64,000 nt of DNA, taken from positions 186,001 through 250,000 of the forward strand of contig CAVQBP010000024.1 in the NCBI GenBank assembly GCA_963710745.1, read 5' to 3'. The DNA comes from CAVQBP01 sp963710745 (GTDB lineage Bacteria; Bacteroidota; Ignavibacteria; Ignavibacteriales; Ignavibacteriaceae). Positions 36,610 through 45,533 of this stretch are shown piece by piece. The notes under the pieces were generated by a model. That model made no database searches. It saw only the letters and a program-made list of their open reading frames with translations, and was not told where the DNA came from. Positions within the stretch are counted from its first letter, which is position 1. Every line of letters starts with the position of its first letter. The position numbers and the translations under genes were made by a program.

Positions 36610-36682
36610 AGCTGACGACCGGGATTGAACCGGTGACCTCATCCTTACCAAGGATGTGCTCTACCAACTGAGCTACGTCAGC
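36610..36682 (-). tRNA. tRNA-Thr (anticodon GGT)
   Basis: A 73-nt cloverleaf on the minus strand. Acceptor GCTGACG pairs with CGTCAGC, anticodon stem CATCC/GGATG encloses TTGGTAA, and the T arm has loop TTCAATC. The discriminator is T. Second to last of the Tyr-Gly-Thr-Trp tRNA set read in this direction. Confidence 0.97.
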
Positions 36683-36725
36683 AGCTCTTTATGTAACTCA
36701 ATATATATACTTTGTAACTCATTCG

Positions 36726-36799
36726 AGCGGGAGACGGGACTCGAACCCGCGACCAACAGCTTGGAAGGCTGTGACTCTAGCCAACTGAGTTACTCCCGC
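36726..36799 (-). tRNA. tRNA-Gly (anticodon TCC)
   Basis: A 74-nt cloverleaf on the minus strand. Acceptor GCGGGAG pairs with CTCCCGC, anticodon stem ACAGC/GCTGT encloses CTTCCAA, and the discriminator is T. It lies 43 bases upstream of tRNA-Thr in the same orientation. Confidence 0.97.
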
Positions 36800-36807
36800 C
36801 TATAGAT

Positions 36808-36885
36808 CATAATCTTAATTATACTCTTAATCCATTAACTCAAATAAAACAGAAAAATTAAGATTATAATTAAGAATAAAGATTC
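36808..36885. repeat. TTAATCTTA-type hairpin between tRNA-Tyr and tRNA-Gly
   Basis: The left arm (36808-36834) and the right arm (36855-36885) are imperfect inverted copies of about 23 bases built from CTTAAT words. The loop contains AAAACAGAAA, as in the repeat at 36506-36588. Confidence 0.65.
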
Positions 36886-36996
36886 TTACGGTATCAATAC
36901 GACTATCAATAAAAAAAGAACAAAAAAATAAGGGAATGAAAATCAAATAAAAAATATTAATTCCCTTTAAGAAACCATCATAAAAATTTTTCAGCG

Positions 36997-37080
36997 TGGG
37001 CGGCGAGGGATTCGAACCCCCAAAGGCGTCAGCCAACGGATTTACAGTCCGCCCCGGCTCTCCAACTCCGGCGTCCGCCC
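36997..37080 (-). tRNA. tRNA-Tyr (anticodon GTA)
   Basis: An 84-nt class II tRNA on the minus strand with a long variable arm. Acceptor GGGCGG pairs with CCGCCC, the anticodon stem GCGGA/TCCGT encloses CTGTAAA, and the T loop is TTCGAAT. The discriminator is A. It is the first gene of the tRNA-secE-nusG-rpoBC block, with a promoter just upstream. Confidence 0.96.
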
Positions 37081-37098
37081 AAAATAAAAAACAGACTA

Positions 37099-37130
37099 CA
37101 AATATATTTCGATTATGACAAAAATGCAAA
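37099..37130 (-). promoter_or_regulatory. Bacteroidota-type promoter for the tRNA-Tyr to rpoBC block
   Basis: On the minus strand TTTG (37130-37127), a 20-base spacer and TATATTTG (37106-37099) match the TTTG/TAnnTTTG consensus exactly. It lies 19 bases upstream of the tRNA-Tyr 5' end, which suits a transcription start only a few bases before the tRNA. Confidence 0.75.
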
Positions 37131-37172
37131 CTTGAAACCATATGGCAGGGGTAAAAAGAAAGGGATGATTGT

Positions 37173-37207
37173 GGAAGATGGAAAATGGAATATGGTAGAT
37201 GGAAAAT
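37173..37207. repeat. Five degenerate heptamers of the GGAAGAT type
   Basis: Five 7-bp units run without gaps: GGAAGAT, GGAAAAT, GGAATAT, GGTAGAT, GGAAAAT. They lie in the 287-base gap between tRNA-Tyr and the YifB gene. The rest of that gap (37208-37367) shows nothing I can assign. Confidence 0.8.
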
Positions 37208-37367
37208 GTACATAGCTAATTTCGGATTGCGGAGTTGGGATCTCGGGTTTCATCAAATCATGCAATTTCAAATATTTTCACCGTGTATAGTTATTTTAGT
37301 TATATAATATTAGTATAATAATGAAATAATTTAAGTTCAATAGTACAATCTGTCGTAAGCATTTCGT

Positions 37368-38906
37368 TCAATGCTTCCACAACTCCCTATCCAGACTTCT
37401 ATACTGAATTGCTTCACTGATATGCTGTGGTAGGATATTTTCCGATTCATCAAGATCAGCAATGGTTCTGCTGACTTTCAGTATTCTATCATATGCTCTT
37501 GCTGAAAGACCTAACTTTGTCATTGCCATCTTTAATAAGTCTGAGCCGGCAGAATCAAGCTTGCAAAATTGTCTGACTTCTTTAGACCCCATATCTCCAT
37601 TATTAAAGATATACTTGTTGTTTTCAAATCTTTTATATTGAATATTTCTTGCATTTATAACCCTCATCCTTATTTCAGAAGAAGATTCGCTTTTTGTTGC
37701 TGCAGAAAGTTCCTTATATTTTACAGCCGGAACTTCAATGTGAATATCTATTCTATCCAGCAGTGGACCAGATATCTTTGCCATATATTTCTGTATTTGC
37801 TGAGATGTACACGTACACTCTTTGTTTGGATCGGTAAAAAACCCGCAAGGACAGGGATTCATTGCTGATGCAAGCATAAAATTAGCGGGAAATTCTAAAG
37901 ATAACTTGGACCTGCTGACAGTTACCTTTGCATCTTCCAGAGGCTGTCTTAATACTTCCAGAACATTCTTCTTGAATTCAGGCAGTTCATCCAAAAACAG
38001 AACTCCATGATGTGCATAAGAAACCTCACCCGGCCTCGGAAAAGATCCGCCTCCTACAAGTGCCGCATCAGATACAGTGTGATGGGGACTTCTATACGGT
38101 CTTTCAGTAATAAGCGCCTGTTCTTTAGGAAGAATTCCCGCAATGGAATGAATTTTTGTTGTTTCAAGTGCTTCCTCAAAAGTCATTGGTGGAAGAATGG
38201 TAGGCATTCTTTTTGCAAGCATCGTTTTACCGGAGCCCGGGGGTCCAATCATCAAAATATTGTGAGCACCAGCAGCAGCCACTTCAATTGCACGCTTAAC
38301 ATTTTCCTGTCCTTTAACATCCGAGAAATCCAGATGATAAACATTCACCCGGGAAAATATTTCATTAATACTGGTTTTTATTTTTTCTTTCTGAATATCA
38401 CCATTTAGAAAGCTGATTACTTCATAAAGATTCTCCATTCCGTAAATTTCTACTTCATCAACAATTGAAGCTTCTTTTGATGATTCGACAGGAAGAATAA
38501 TCCTTTTTATTCCTTTCTTCTTGGCTTCAACTGAAATTGGTAGGGCTCCCTTAATAGGACGAAGCTGGCCGTCAAGGGATAACTCTCCCAGAAAGACAGT
38601 ATCTCTTAAAGATTCTTCTTCAATTTTCTCAATTGCCGCCATTAAACCAATCGCGATAGGAAGATCAAAAGAACTCCCCTCTTTTTTTATATCTGCCGGT
38701 GCAAGGTTTACAGTTATTTTTTTCAAAGGATACTCAAATCCGCTATTTTTTATGGCAGCAGTGACACGTTCCCTGCTTTCTTTCACGGCATTATCCGGTA
38801 AACCAACTATTGTAAAAGAAGGGATATTTCTTTCAACATTCGTTTCTACTTCAATTAAATAAGCATCAATCCCGTAAGTTGCACTGGTAAGAATTTTTGA
38901 AAGCAT
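37368..38906 (-). CDS. YifB/ComM family Mg-chelatase-like AAA ATPase
   Basis: ComM of Vibrio is a branch-migration helicase that helps integrate DNA during natural transformation; most members are uncharacterised. The 512-residue protein has the N-terminal ChlI-like domain (residues ~20-145), Walker A GPPGSGKT (221-228), the block RPYRSPHHTVSDAALVGGG, Walker B GVLFLDELPEF, a Cys cluster (CPCG, then CTC) and a C-terminal helical domain (LSARAYDRILKVSRTIADL). It stands alone on the minus strand; its 5' leader includes the small hairpin CCCGT/ACGGG near 38935. Confidence 0.93.
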   Translation of the reverse strand: MLSKILTSATYGIDAYLIEVETNVERNIPSFTIVGLPDNAVKESRERVTAAIKNSGFEYPLKKITVNLAPADIKKEGSSFDLPIAIGLMAAIEKIEEESLRDTVFLGELSLDGQLRPIKGALPISVEAKKKGIKRIILPVESSKEASIVDEVEIYGMENLYEVISFLNGDIQKEKIKTSINEIFSRVNVYHLDFSDVKGQENVKRAIEVAAAGAHNILMIGPPGSGKTMLAKRMPTILPPMTFEEALETTKIHSIAGILPKEQALITERPYRSPHHTVSDAALVGGGSFPRPGEVSYAHHGVLFLDELPEFKKNVLEVLRQPLEDAKVTVSRSKLSLEFPANFMLASAMNPCPCGFFTDPNKECTCTSQQIQKYMAKISGPLLDRIDIHIEVPAVKYKELSAATKSESSSEIRMRVINARNIQYKRFENNKYIFNNGDMGSKEVRQFCKLDSAGSDLLKMAMTKLGLSARAYDRILKVSRTIADLDESENILPQHISEAIQYRSLDRELWKH

Positions 38907-39168
38907 TAAACTTCCGGTTATTTATTTTAATGAACCCGTTTTATACGGGGACGGTTTTTAATTTATTTGAATACTGGATTCCTTAATTTTGATGCTTAAC
39001 GTTGGATTTTCGGCTTCCCTTTTAGTGGAACCAGTATCTTGATTTTATATAATCAACAATCTTCGGAAAAATGGAACCCTGGATGATAGGAAATAAAGAC
39101 AATTTCATAATTCCATTTACCTCGCCTGTCAGCGAACAAGCAATATTCCAAAGGATAAAAACATATGA
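38907..39168. other. Intergenic region between the YifB gene and the sorting-domain protein
   Basis: 262 bases. A hairpin CCCGT-TTTAT-ACGGG lies near 38934-38948. On the minus strand an open stretch of about 49 codons continues in frame after the stop at 39169, and a 53-codon plus-strand frame covers much of the same DNA. Neither resembles a known protein, and I do not call a gene. Confidence 0.4.
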
Positions 39169-40851
39169 TTATTTAGTTAAAACCATTTTTTTTGTCTGTG
39201 AATATTCCGGCGTTTCTATTTTATACAGATAAACGCCAGACGGCAGGTCTGTTGCATCGAAAGTAAATTTGTGGACTCCTTTGCTTAATGAGCCATCATA
39301 CAGTCTTTCGATCTCCTTCCCCTCAAGATTATAGATAATTATTTTAACTTCCGTATCCTCCATTAATTCAACAACTATGCTGGTTTTAGGATTAAAAGGA
39401 TTCGGATAATTCTGTTCAACAATAAAAGGTTCAAAAAGCCCCTGCCCTACTTTTACCTGAGATGAATATACAATTGAGCCATCTTTATCAACCTGTTTAA
39501 CCCTGTAGTAAATAACATCCGATGATTCATCTTTCTGATCCAGACAGGTATAATTTTTTTCATTGAGATCATCTGCATCAATTTTAACCACCGGGATATA
39601 TTCAGAGTTTTTAGATGATTTTTCAAGAACATAATAATCTGCCTGTTTAAAATCACCGCCATTCCATTCAAGTTCATAAGAATTCGAAAGTATTTTAATA
39701 TTAAGTTCCGGAGCTTTGGCAAAAATCGGCGCATCGGAATTTACTAATTGGATACCATCGGTATTAATATCTAATACCCCTTTCAGATTTGATAATTGTT
39801 CAACATCATCAAATTTAATCCTTGTCAATACTCTCGAACTGTCGGCAACAAAATTCTGGAAGTTGCAATTGGCAAAGGAAGAATTTATTGAATTATTCAG
39901 ATCAATTATTCTTAAAAGATCAATCTGGAAAGATTCTTTTTCTTCAAAATTATAGAATTCGAATCTAAGGTTATTAACATCGACCGAATAATTTAATTTG
40001 TACCTGGCAATTAAACTGCCGTTACTATAAAAAGAGACTGAATTATTCCTGATTGAAAAGAGAATTGAAATATGATACCAGCACTTTAAAGACATAAAGC
40101 AGGGATTAGAATAAACCTGTGAACCTGATTTTGATTCGGCTGAAAGGATCTGAAATGAATTTGTTGATATAGAATACTGAAAATCGGGCAGGTTTTTATC
40201 TTTAATCTTTAATAACTGTTCTTCAGAATTGTTTAATTTAACCCAAAACTCTGTTAACAGATTTTCAGATTTGACTTCATTAAATGAAAAATCGAGATAA
40301 GCATTGTGAGTAAAATTTAATGCTTTACCTGCTACTCTTTGAACTTTATAAAATTCAACGGGCACTTTTAGATAATCGGATTCCCTGATCGGTTCATTTT
40401 TAGTTTTTGAATTAATATGTCCCAGGATCTTTCCTTTTCCTTTATAGATCCCAAAAAATTCTATAGTGCTTTTTGATGTATTTTCACTTTTAAAACTCAA
40501 TAAAAACTGGAAGAATGAACCCGGAGTTAAAGCCGAATCGGCAAGATCAACAATACATTTAAATGCCCGGCCTGAATATCCTTCTACTGTTGCTGCTTTA
40601 AAATTTAACTGACATTTCCTCAAAGTTGTATTTAGCTGTACATTATTTAATGTAATCTTTTCATCAGGCAGGATATAAAACTCAAGAGTATCAGCATCAG
40701 CATATCTGTTTGTTGTAACGAGAGAAATATCAAACGGTGAATTTACAGCAATAAATGAAGGACAGCTAATCTTATAGCTGTCTTCGTTTTTTTGAGCAAA
40801 AACAGATAAGCTTAAAATAACAAAAAATAAAACAGTAAAAATTTTTCGCAT
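39169..40851 (-). CDS. Secreted protein with type IX secretion sorting domain
   Basis: A 560-residue protein with a signal peptide (MRKIFTVLFFVILSLSVFAQ, cleavage after Ala-Gln). The N-terminal part (~25-170) is a cohesin-like or Ig-like beta region; the middle (~180-340) resembles a LamG/concanavalin-like module. The end (~475-560) is a type A sorting domain: EQNYPNPFNPKTSIVVEL, then VYLYKIETPEYSQTKKMVLTK. Such domains are cleaved as the protein passes the type IX pore and is fixed to the cell surface. It starts 38 bases after nuoI but shares no function with it. The ligand is unknown. Confidence 0.85.
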   Translation of the reverse strand: MRKIFTVLFFVILSLSVFAQKNEDSYKISCPSFIAVNSPFDISLVTTNRYADADTLEFYILPDEKITLNNVQLNTTLRKCQLNFKAATVEGYSGRAFKCIVDLADSALTPGSFFQFLLSFKSENTSKSTIEFFGIYKGKGKILGHINSKTKNEPIRESDYLKVPVEFYKVQRVAGKALNFTHNAYLDFSFNEVKSENLLTEFWVKLNNSEEQLLKIKDKNLPDFQYSISTNSFQILSAESKSGSQVYSNPCFMSLKCWYHISILFSIRNNSVSFYSNGSLIARYKLNYSVDVNNLRFEFYNFEEKESFQIDLLRIIDLNNSINSSFANCNFQNFVADSSRVLTRIKFDDVEQLSNLKGVLDINTDGIQLVNSDAPIFAKAPELNIKILSNSYELEWNGGDFKQADYYVLEKSSKNSEYIPVVKIDADDLNEKNYTCLDQKDESSDVIYYRVKQVDKDGSIVYSSQVKVGQGLFEPFIVEQNYPNPFNPKTSIVVELMEDTEVKIIIYNLEGKEIERLYDGSLSKGVHKFTFDATDLPSGVYLYKIETPEYSQTKKMVLTK

Positions 40852-40889
40852 AGCACCCCAAAATACTGGGACAAATCCAGTTACTAATA

Positions 40890-41384
40890 CTATTTATAAC
40901 TTCTTAAGAAATCGATCCTATCCTGCAACTGACGAACAGGAACTAATAATTTTTCTTTGCCATAAATAGCATCTTCCCTATTTGTAAATGCCAGTTCATA
41001 ATCCTTGCTCATAACAATTGCTTCTTCCGGACATACTTCTTCACAAAATCCGCAAAAGATACATCGGATCATATTAATTTCAAATTTTTCGGGATAACGT
41101 TCTTTTTCTCTTTCAGTTTCGCCAGCCTGTACTTCAATGGCTAACGGAGGGCAAACACGGCTGCATAACCCGCAAGCCACACATCTTTCCAAACCATTCT
41201 CTTCCTGCACCAAAACAGGTCTGCCCCTGTAAGAAGCCGGTGGAATAAATTTTTCTTCTGGATATTTTAATGTAAACTTAGGTTTGAACATATTTTTTAA
41301 CGTAAGAGACAAACCTTTTACAATTTCAGGTATATATATTTTCTCTAAAAATGTTAAATCTTTTTCTCTTTTCTTAACAGCCAT
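40890..41384 (-). CDS. nuoI: NADH-quinone oxidoreductase subunit I
   Basis: Carries clusters N6a and N6b of complex I on the peripheral arm next to the membrane. The 164-residue protein has two 4Fe-4S motifs, CVACGLCSRVCP and CIFCGFCEEVCP. I start it at the ATG at 41384, which has GGAG six bases upstream, not at a TTG four codons earlier. It follows nuoH, with an AT-rich hairpin repeat in the gap. Confidence 0.96.
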   Translation of the reverse strand: MAVKKREKDLTFLEKIYIPEIVKGLSLTLKNMFKPKFTLKYPEEKFIPPASYRGRPVLVQEENGLERCVACGLCSRVCPPLAIEVQAGETEREKERYPEKFEINMIRCIFCGFCEEVCPEEAIVMSKDYELAFTNREDAIYGKEKLLVPVRQLQDRIDFLRSYK

Positions 41385-41399
41385 TAAATTCTCCAACCC

Positions 41400-41470
41400 T
41401 TAATCATAATCTTAACCTTACTTTTAATCGAACTCATGGATCACAATTAAGAGTATGAGTAAGATTAAAA
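41400..41470. repeat. TTAATCTTA-type hairpin between nuoH and nuoI
   Basis: The left arm (41400-41430) has the words TAATCATAATCTTAACC and TTACTTTTAATC; the right arm (41446-41470) has AATTAAGAGTATGAGTAAG and ATTAAAAAG. It is the third member of the hexamer-word family at 36506-36588 and 36808-36885. Confidence 0.55.
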
Positions 41471-41485
41471 AGAAAGAATTATATA

Positions 41486-42523
41486 TTACAATTTAAATAT
41501 CATTATTAAAGCAGTTACCCATATAATATTAATTAATGAAAGCGGAAACATTACTTTCCATCCAAGGCTCATTAACTGATCATATCTGAATCTGGGCAAA
41601 CTCCATCTAACCCAAATGAAAAAGAACAAAATCGCACCCATCTTCACACAGAAACTAGCTATTTGTATTATAACAGTCAACCACCCGGGCAAACCAAGAG
41701 CACCAATATTTATAAAAGGCAAATTATACCCGCCCAGGTAAAGTGTTATAATAAAAGCACTTGCGACAATCATATTGGCGTACTCGGCAAGGAAAAAGCC
41801 TGCAAATTTCATACTGCTGTATTCTGTATGGTAACCGCCGACCAGCTCCGGTTCTGCTTCGGGCAGGTCGAAAGGCAAACGGTTTGTTTCAGCAAATGCT
41901 GAAACGACAAAAGTGATAAATCCAAGAGGCTGTATCCAGGCATTCCACATCCATGCACCTTGTGAATTTACAATTGCTAAAGGTCTCAAAGATTCAGATA
42001 ATAGTAAAACACCGCCTACAGAAAATCCCATAGAAATTTCATAAGAAATCATTTGTGCAGAAGACCGGATTCCTCCGAGCAATGAGTATTTGCTTCCTGA
42101 AGACCAGCCGGCAAATGTTATGGCGTAAACACCAAGAGACGTTAATGCCAATATATAAAGAATACCAATATTTATGTCGGCAACTACAAGCGGAATTTGC
42201 AATCCAAAAAGTTCAATAGTGGGTCCAACAGGTATTACTGCATAAGTGGTAAATGCTACAAATAAAGCCAGCATAGGGGCTAAAGCATGAACAGTCTTGT
42301 TTGCATTTGTAGGGACAATATCTTCTTTTAATAATAATTTGAAAACATCGGCAAAAGGTTGGAAAATTCCTTCCCACCCAACCCTGTTGGGTCCTAATCT
42401 GTTTTGAGCCCATGCACTCACCCGTCTTTCAAAATAAACCAAATACGAAACAGTCAATAGCATGACTGAAAGAATTATTACAATCTTTATTAAAGTAGTT
42501 AAAATTAATTCCCAAATAGTCAT
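41486..42523 (-). CDS. nuoH: NADH-quinone oxidoreductase subunit H
   Basis: Membrane subunit that forms the quinone pocket with NuoB and NuoD. The 345-residue protein has about eight hydrophobic segments and the conserved loops VYFERRVSAWAQNRLGPNRVG, FAETNRLPFDLPEAEPELVGGYHTEYS (quinone channel) and the C-terminal RWSLPRFRYDQLMSLGWK. It lies between nuoG and nuoI. Confidence 0.97.
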   Translation of the reverse strand: MTIWELILTTLIKIVIILSVMLLTVSYLVYFERRVSAWAQNRLGPNRVGWEGIFQPFADVFKLLLKEDIVPTNANKTVHALAPMLALFVAFTTYAVIPVGPTIELFGLQIPLVVADINIGILYILALTSLGVYAITFAGWSSGSKYSLLGGIRSSAQMISYEISMGFSVGGVLLLSESLRPLAIVNSQGAWMWNAWIQPLGFITFVVSAFAETNRLPFDLPEAEPELVGGYHTEYSSMKFAGFFLAEYANMIVASAFIITLYLGGYNLPFINIGALGLPGWLTVIIQIASFCVKMGAILFFFIWVRWSLPRFRYDQLMSLGWKVMFPLSLINIIWVTALIMIFKL

Positions 42524-42632
42524 TTATCAAAAACCCCGGTTAAACTTTTGCTGAAATTTCAATTTTTAATTTATGCCTTTGCCAAAATTAAGCAATATTT
42601 TATTATTAAGAACCTATTTATTGAACTTAATT

Positions 42633-44301
42633 CTATTTTGAAATTTTTATAGCTTCGGCGGACAAGTTAGCGCCTGACTCGCCAATATCATCATAATCCA
42701 ATCCCTTAAATGCTGTAATAGATTTAGTCATTTCATCAAATACATCTTCCACAGAATTATATTTCATTTTGTATCCCATTGTATTTAAAATAGAAGTAAT
42801 TATTTTCCAGGCTGATTTTGCATCACGCTGCTTACCCTGCGCCCATCTGTCGAATTTAGTTCCAAATTTATCAAGCCTGCTTTGAGACATACCATCCATA
42901 GAGCGGTCAAGCTCTCTTGTCGTTACAGCCGGTCTCAATCGCTGGATTATTCCCTGGAAATTTACCATTGTCCCATTCTTCTCTGCGTATGTTGCTGAGG
43001 GAAATACTATATCGGCTAAAGAAGCAGTTTTATCAAAATTAGTAGAAATAACGATTAGAAGGTCTAGTTTTGCCAGTACATTTTCTAATCCCGGATTTGA
43101 AGAAATAATATCATCATCAATTAAAAATAATGCTTTTAGTTTTCCTTCATTTATTGATTTTATAACTGAATCCAAACTGGAAATTGGCGTTAGACCAACA
43201 AGTTCAGCTCCGTTTGAATTAGGAGCTATATCATTTTGTCTTAAAATATCATCACCAAATTCAGGATCGGTACGACGTGTAAATAAAACATTCTTCAAAC
43301 CGGTTAATTTAGCAAGTTTAGATAATATATAATTATCTTCGTTAGTTGCGAAAGGTGAGCCGATAAATGCGATTTCGGTTTTCTGATACGATTTTAATTC
43401 ATTGGCAGCTACATTAAGAGCTTCAGCCCATTCTACTTTTGTTAATGTTCCTTCTCTTCTGATATGAGGTCCGTCAACTCTGTCGTCAGAATTAATAAAC
43501 TTAAAAGTATTTATTCTTCCATGATCACACATCCAGTAACTATTAACTTCTTCATTATACCGCGGAGTCAATCTCAAAACCTCATTATTCCTGACCCAGA
43601 TTTCAGAATTGCATCCGCGTGAACAGCCGGTACAAATTGATTTTGTTGAAGACATGTCCCATACTCTGGCTCTGAACCTGAAATCTCTGTTTGTAAGTGC
43701 CCCGACGGGGCAAATATCAGTTGTATTTAAAAGAATACGGATTATCCATTTGTTCACCCGGGTAAGTTACGATTGTAACTCTATCTCCTCTCTTAACAAA
43801 AGTAAGTTCAGGATCTTTTGCAATTTCATCACAGAAGCGAATACAACGTGAACATGATATGCATCTTTCGGCATCAAACATTACATACGGACCTAAAGGA
43901 ACTCTTTTATCTTTATGATTTTTTTCTTCTGTAAATCTGCTCTCGCCGACACTATGTTCGTAAGCATAGTCCTGAAGCTTACATTCACCGGCTTCATCAC
44001 AAATAGGACAATCAAGAGGGTGATTAATAAGTAAGAATTCCATTACAGCATTACGCGCAGCAAGAGCTTTCTCGGAGGCAGAATGAACAACCATTCCTTC
44101 TGCAGCAAGAGTTGAACATGCAATTACCAGCTTCGGAATTTTTTCAACTTCAACTAAACAGACCCGGCAATTACCTGAAATGGATAAACTCTCATGCCAG
44201 CAAAAATGAGGAATATCTATTCCATGTTTGCCGGCTGCTTGAATAATTGTCTGGCCTGGTTCAAATTCTATTTCTTTTCCATCGAGCACAAATTTTGGCA
44301 T
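42633..44301 (-). CDS. nuoG: NADH-quinone oxidoreductase subunit G, interrupted by a one-base frameshift
   Basis: Two adjoining frames make one NuoG. The first (start ATG 44301) has the 2Fe-2S ferredoxin part, the His/Cys cluster HPLDCPICDEAGEC and CISCSRCIRFCDE, then leaves frame after Asn-Pro-Tyr-Ser. The second resumes at NTTDICPVGALTNRDFRFRARVW and carries the extra cluster site CTGCSRGC with a later Cys and a molybdopterin-oxidoreductase-like domain. Removing one T from the TTTT run (minus strand, 43732-43729) joins them into a 555-residue protein reading NPYSLNTTDICPVGAL. This is shorter than the ~900 residues of E. coli NuoG. I see no canonical slippage site. Confidence 0.9.
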
Positions 44302-44330
44302 TATAATTTCCCTTATATCTGACATATAAT

Positions 44331-44394
44331 TCAAAAGTAAAAATTCAAAAGTCAAAAAACTTTTTGGAAATTAATTTTGAATTTTTACTTTTGA
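44331..44394. repeat. Heptamer inverted repeat between ald and nuoG
   Basis: The left arm 44331-44350 and the right arm 44375-44394 are perfect 20-base inverted copies. Both are built of 7-bp words of the type TCAAAAG / TAAAAAT, and the left array continues to 44358, the right one to about 44402. It can form a long A/T hairpin at the start of the nuoG transcript, ending beside the ald stop. Confidence 0.85.
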
Positions 44395-44402
44395 CTTTTG
44401 AC

Positions 44403-45518
44403 TTAATTAATCACACTATCAACCGGATGATAATCAAAATTAAAAGCTTCGGCTACTCCTTTATATGTAATTTTACCATCTATAATATTTAATCCCAACT
44501 TTATTTCAGGATTAGTTTTGATTGCTTTCTCAAAACCTTTGTCAGCAATTTCAACAGCATAAGGTAAAGTTGCATTAGTTAAAGCAAGCGTAGAAGTATG
44601 CGGTACGGCACCCGGCATGTTTGCAACACAGTAGTGAACAACTCCATCCACAACGTAAGTTGGCTTTTCATGAGTTGTCGGGTGACAGGTTTCAATGCAT
44701 CCACCCTGGTCAACAGACACATCAACTATAACAGAACTTTCTTTCATTAATTTCAGCATATCCTTGGTAACTAATTTAGGAGCTTTTGCACCGGGTATCA
44801 AAACTGCACCAATTACAAGATCTGCTTTATGTAAATTTTCTCTTATATAATATTCATTGGACATCATTGTTGTTACATTCTTAGGCATTACATCGTCGAG
44901 ATATCTTAACCTGTATAGATTGCTGTCTAAGATCATAACTCTCGCACCAAGCCCGGCAGCAATTTTAGCAGCATTAGTACCAACAATACCACCTCCCAAA
45001 ATCATAACTTCTGCAGGACCTGTTCCGGGAACGCCGCCCAGAAGAACACCTCTTCCGCCCATAACTTTTTCAAGGTACTTAGCACCTTCCTGCGGTGCCA
45101 TTCTGCCTGCAACTTCACTCATAGGAATTAAAAGCGGCAGAGATCTATCAGCTTTCTGAACAGTTTCATAAGCAATAGCTACACATTTATTTTTCATCAT
45201 TGCTTCCGTAAGCTCTTTGCTTGCCGCAAAATGAAAGTAAGTAAAAACAATTTGTCCTTCCCTAATCATATCATATTCATGATCGATTGGTTCTTTAACT
45301 TTCATTATCATTTCTGCATTTGCAAAAATTTCTTTAGAGGTAGAAGCAATTTCAGCTCCTACGGATTTATAATCGTCATCAGAGAAACCGCTTCCGGCAC
45401 CGGCATTGGTTTCTACAAGCACTTTATGGCCATTCTGAATCAGAGTTGACGCACCTACTGGTAGTAAAGCAACTCTATTTTCATTGGATTTTATTTCTTT
45501 TGGAACCCCAATTAACAT
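44403..45518 (-). CDS. ald: Alanine dehydrogenase
   Basis: Oxidatively deaminates L-alanine to pyruvate and ammonia with NAD+, or the reverse. The 371-residue enzyme starts MLIGVPKEIKSNENRVALLP, has the substrate-domain Lys and His (KVKEPIDHEY; FTYFHFAAS), the NAD-binding GGGIVGTNAAKIA and the block QGGCIETCHPTTHEKP. It starts 15 bases after the M16 protease gene. Confidence 0.97.
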   Translation of the reverse strand: MLIGVPKEIKSNENRVALLPVGASTLIQNGHKVLVETNAGAGSGFSDDDYKSVGAEIASTSKEIFANAEMIMKVKEPIDHEYDMIREGQIVFTYFHFAASKELTEAMMKNKCVAIAYETVQKADRSLPLLIPMSEVAGRMAPQEGAKYLEKVMGGRGVLLGGVPGTGPAEVMILGGGIVGTNAAKIAAGLGARVMILDSNLYRLRYLDDVMPKNVTTMMSNEYYIRENLHKADLVIGAVLIPGAKAPKLVTKDMLKLMKESSVIVDVSVDQGGCIETCHPTTHEKPTYVVDGVVHYCVANMPGAVPHTSTLALTNATLPYAVEIADKGFEKAIKTNPEIKLGLNIIDGKITYKGVAEAFNFDYHPVDSVIN

Positions 45519-45533
45519 ATTAAGCCTCGTTAT

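Noticed and set aside
36827..37213. 128-codon minus-strand frame over tRNA-Tyr and tRNA-Gly flank
   Set aside because: It overlaps the tRNA-Tyr gene and its promoter, and part of it is a translation of the GGAAGAT heptamer array (IFHLPYSIFHLP). Not a gene.
38920..39230. 53-codon plus-strand frame and a 49-codon minus-strand frame after the sorting-domain protein
   Set aside because: They overlap each other on opposite strands, match nothing I know, and lack convincing start signals. The minus frame merely continues past the stop of the upstream gene.
43721..43745. Programmed frameshift in nuoG
   Set aside because: The site is not a canonical slippery heptamer in the reading frame, the required shift is +1 and no stimulating structure or rare codon is evident. 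A base-call error explains it more simply.
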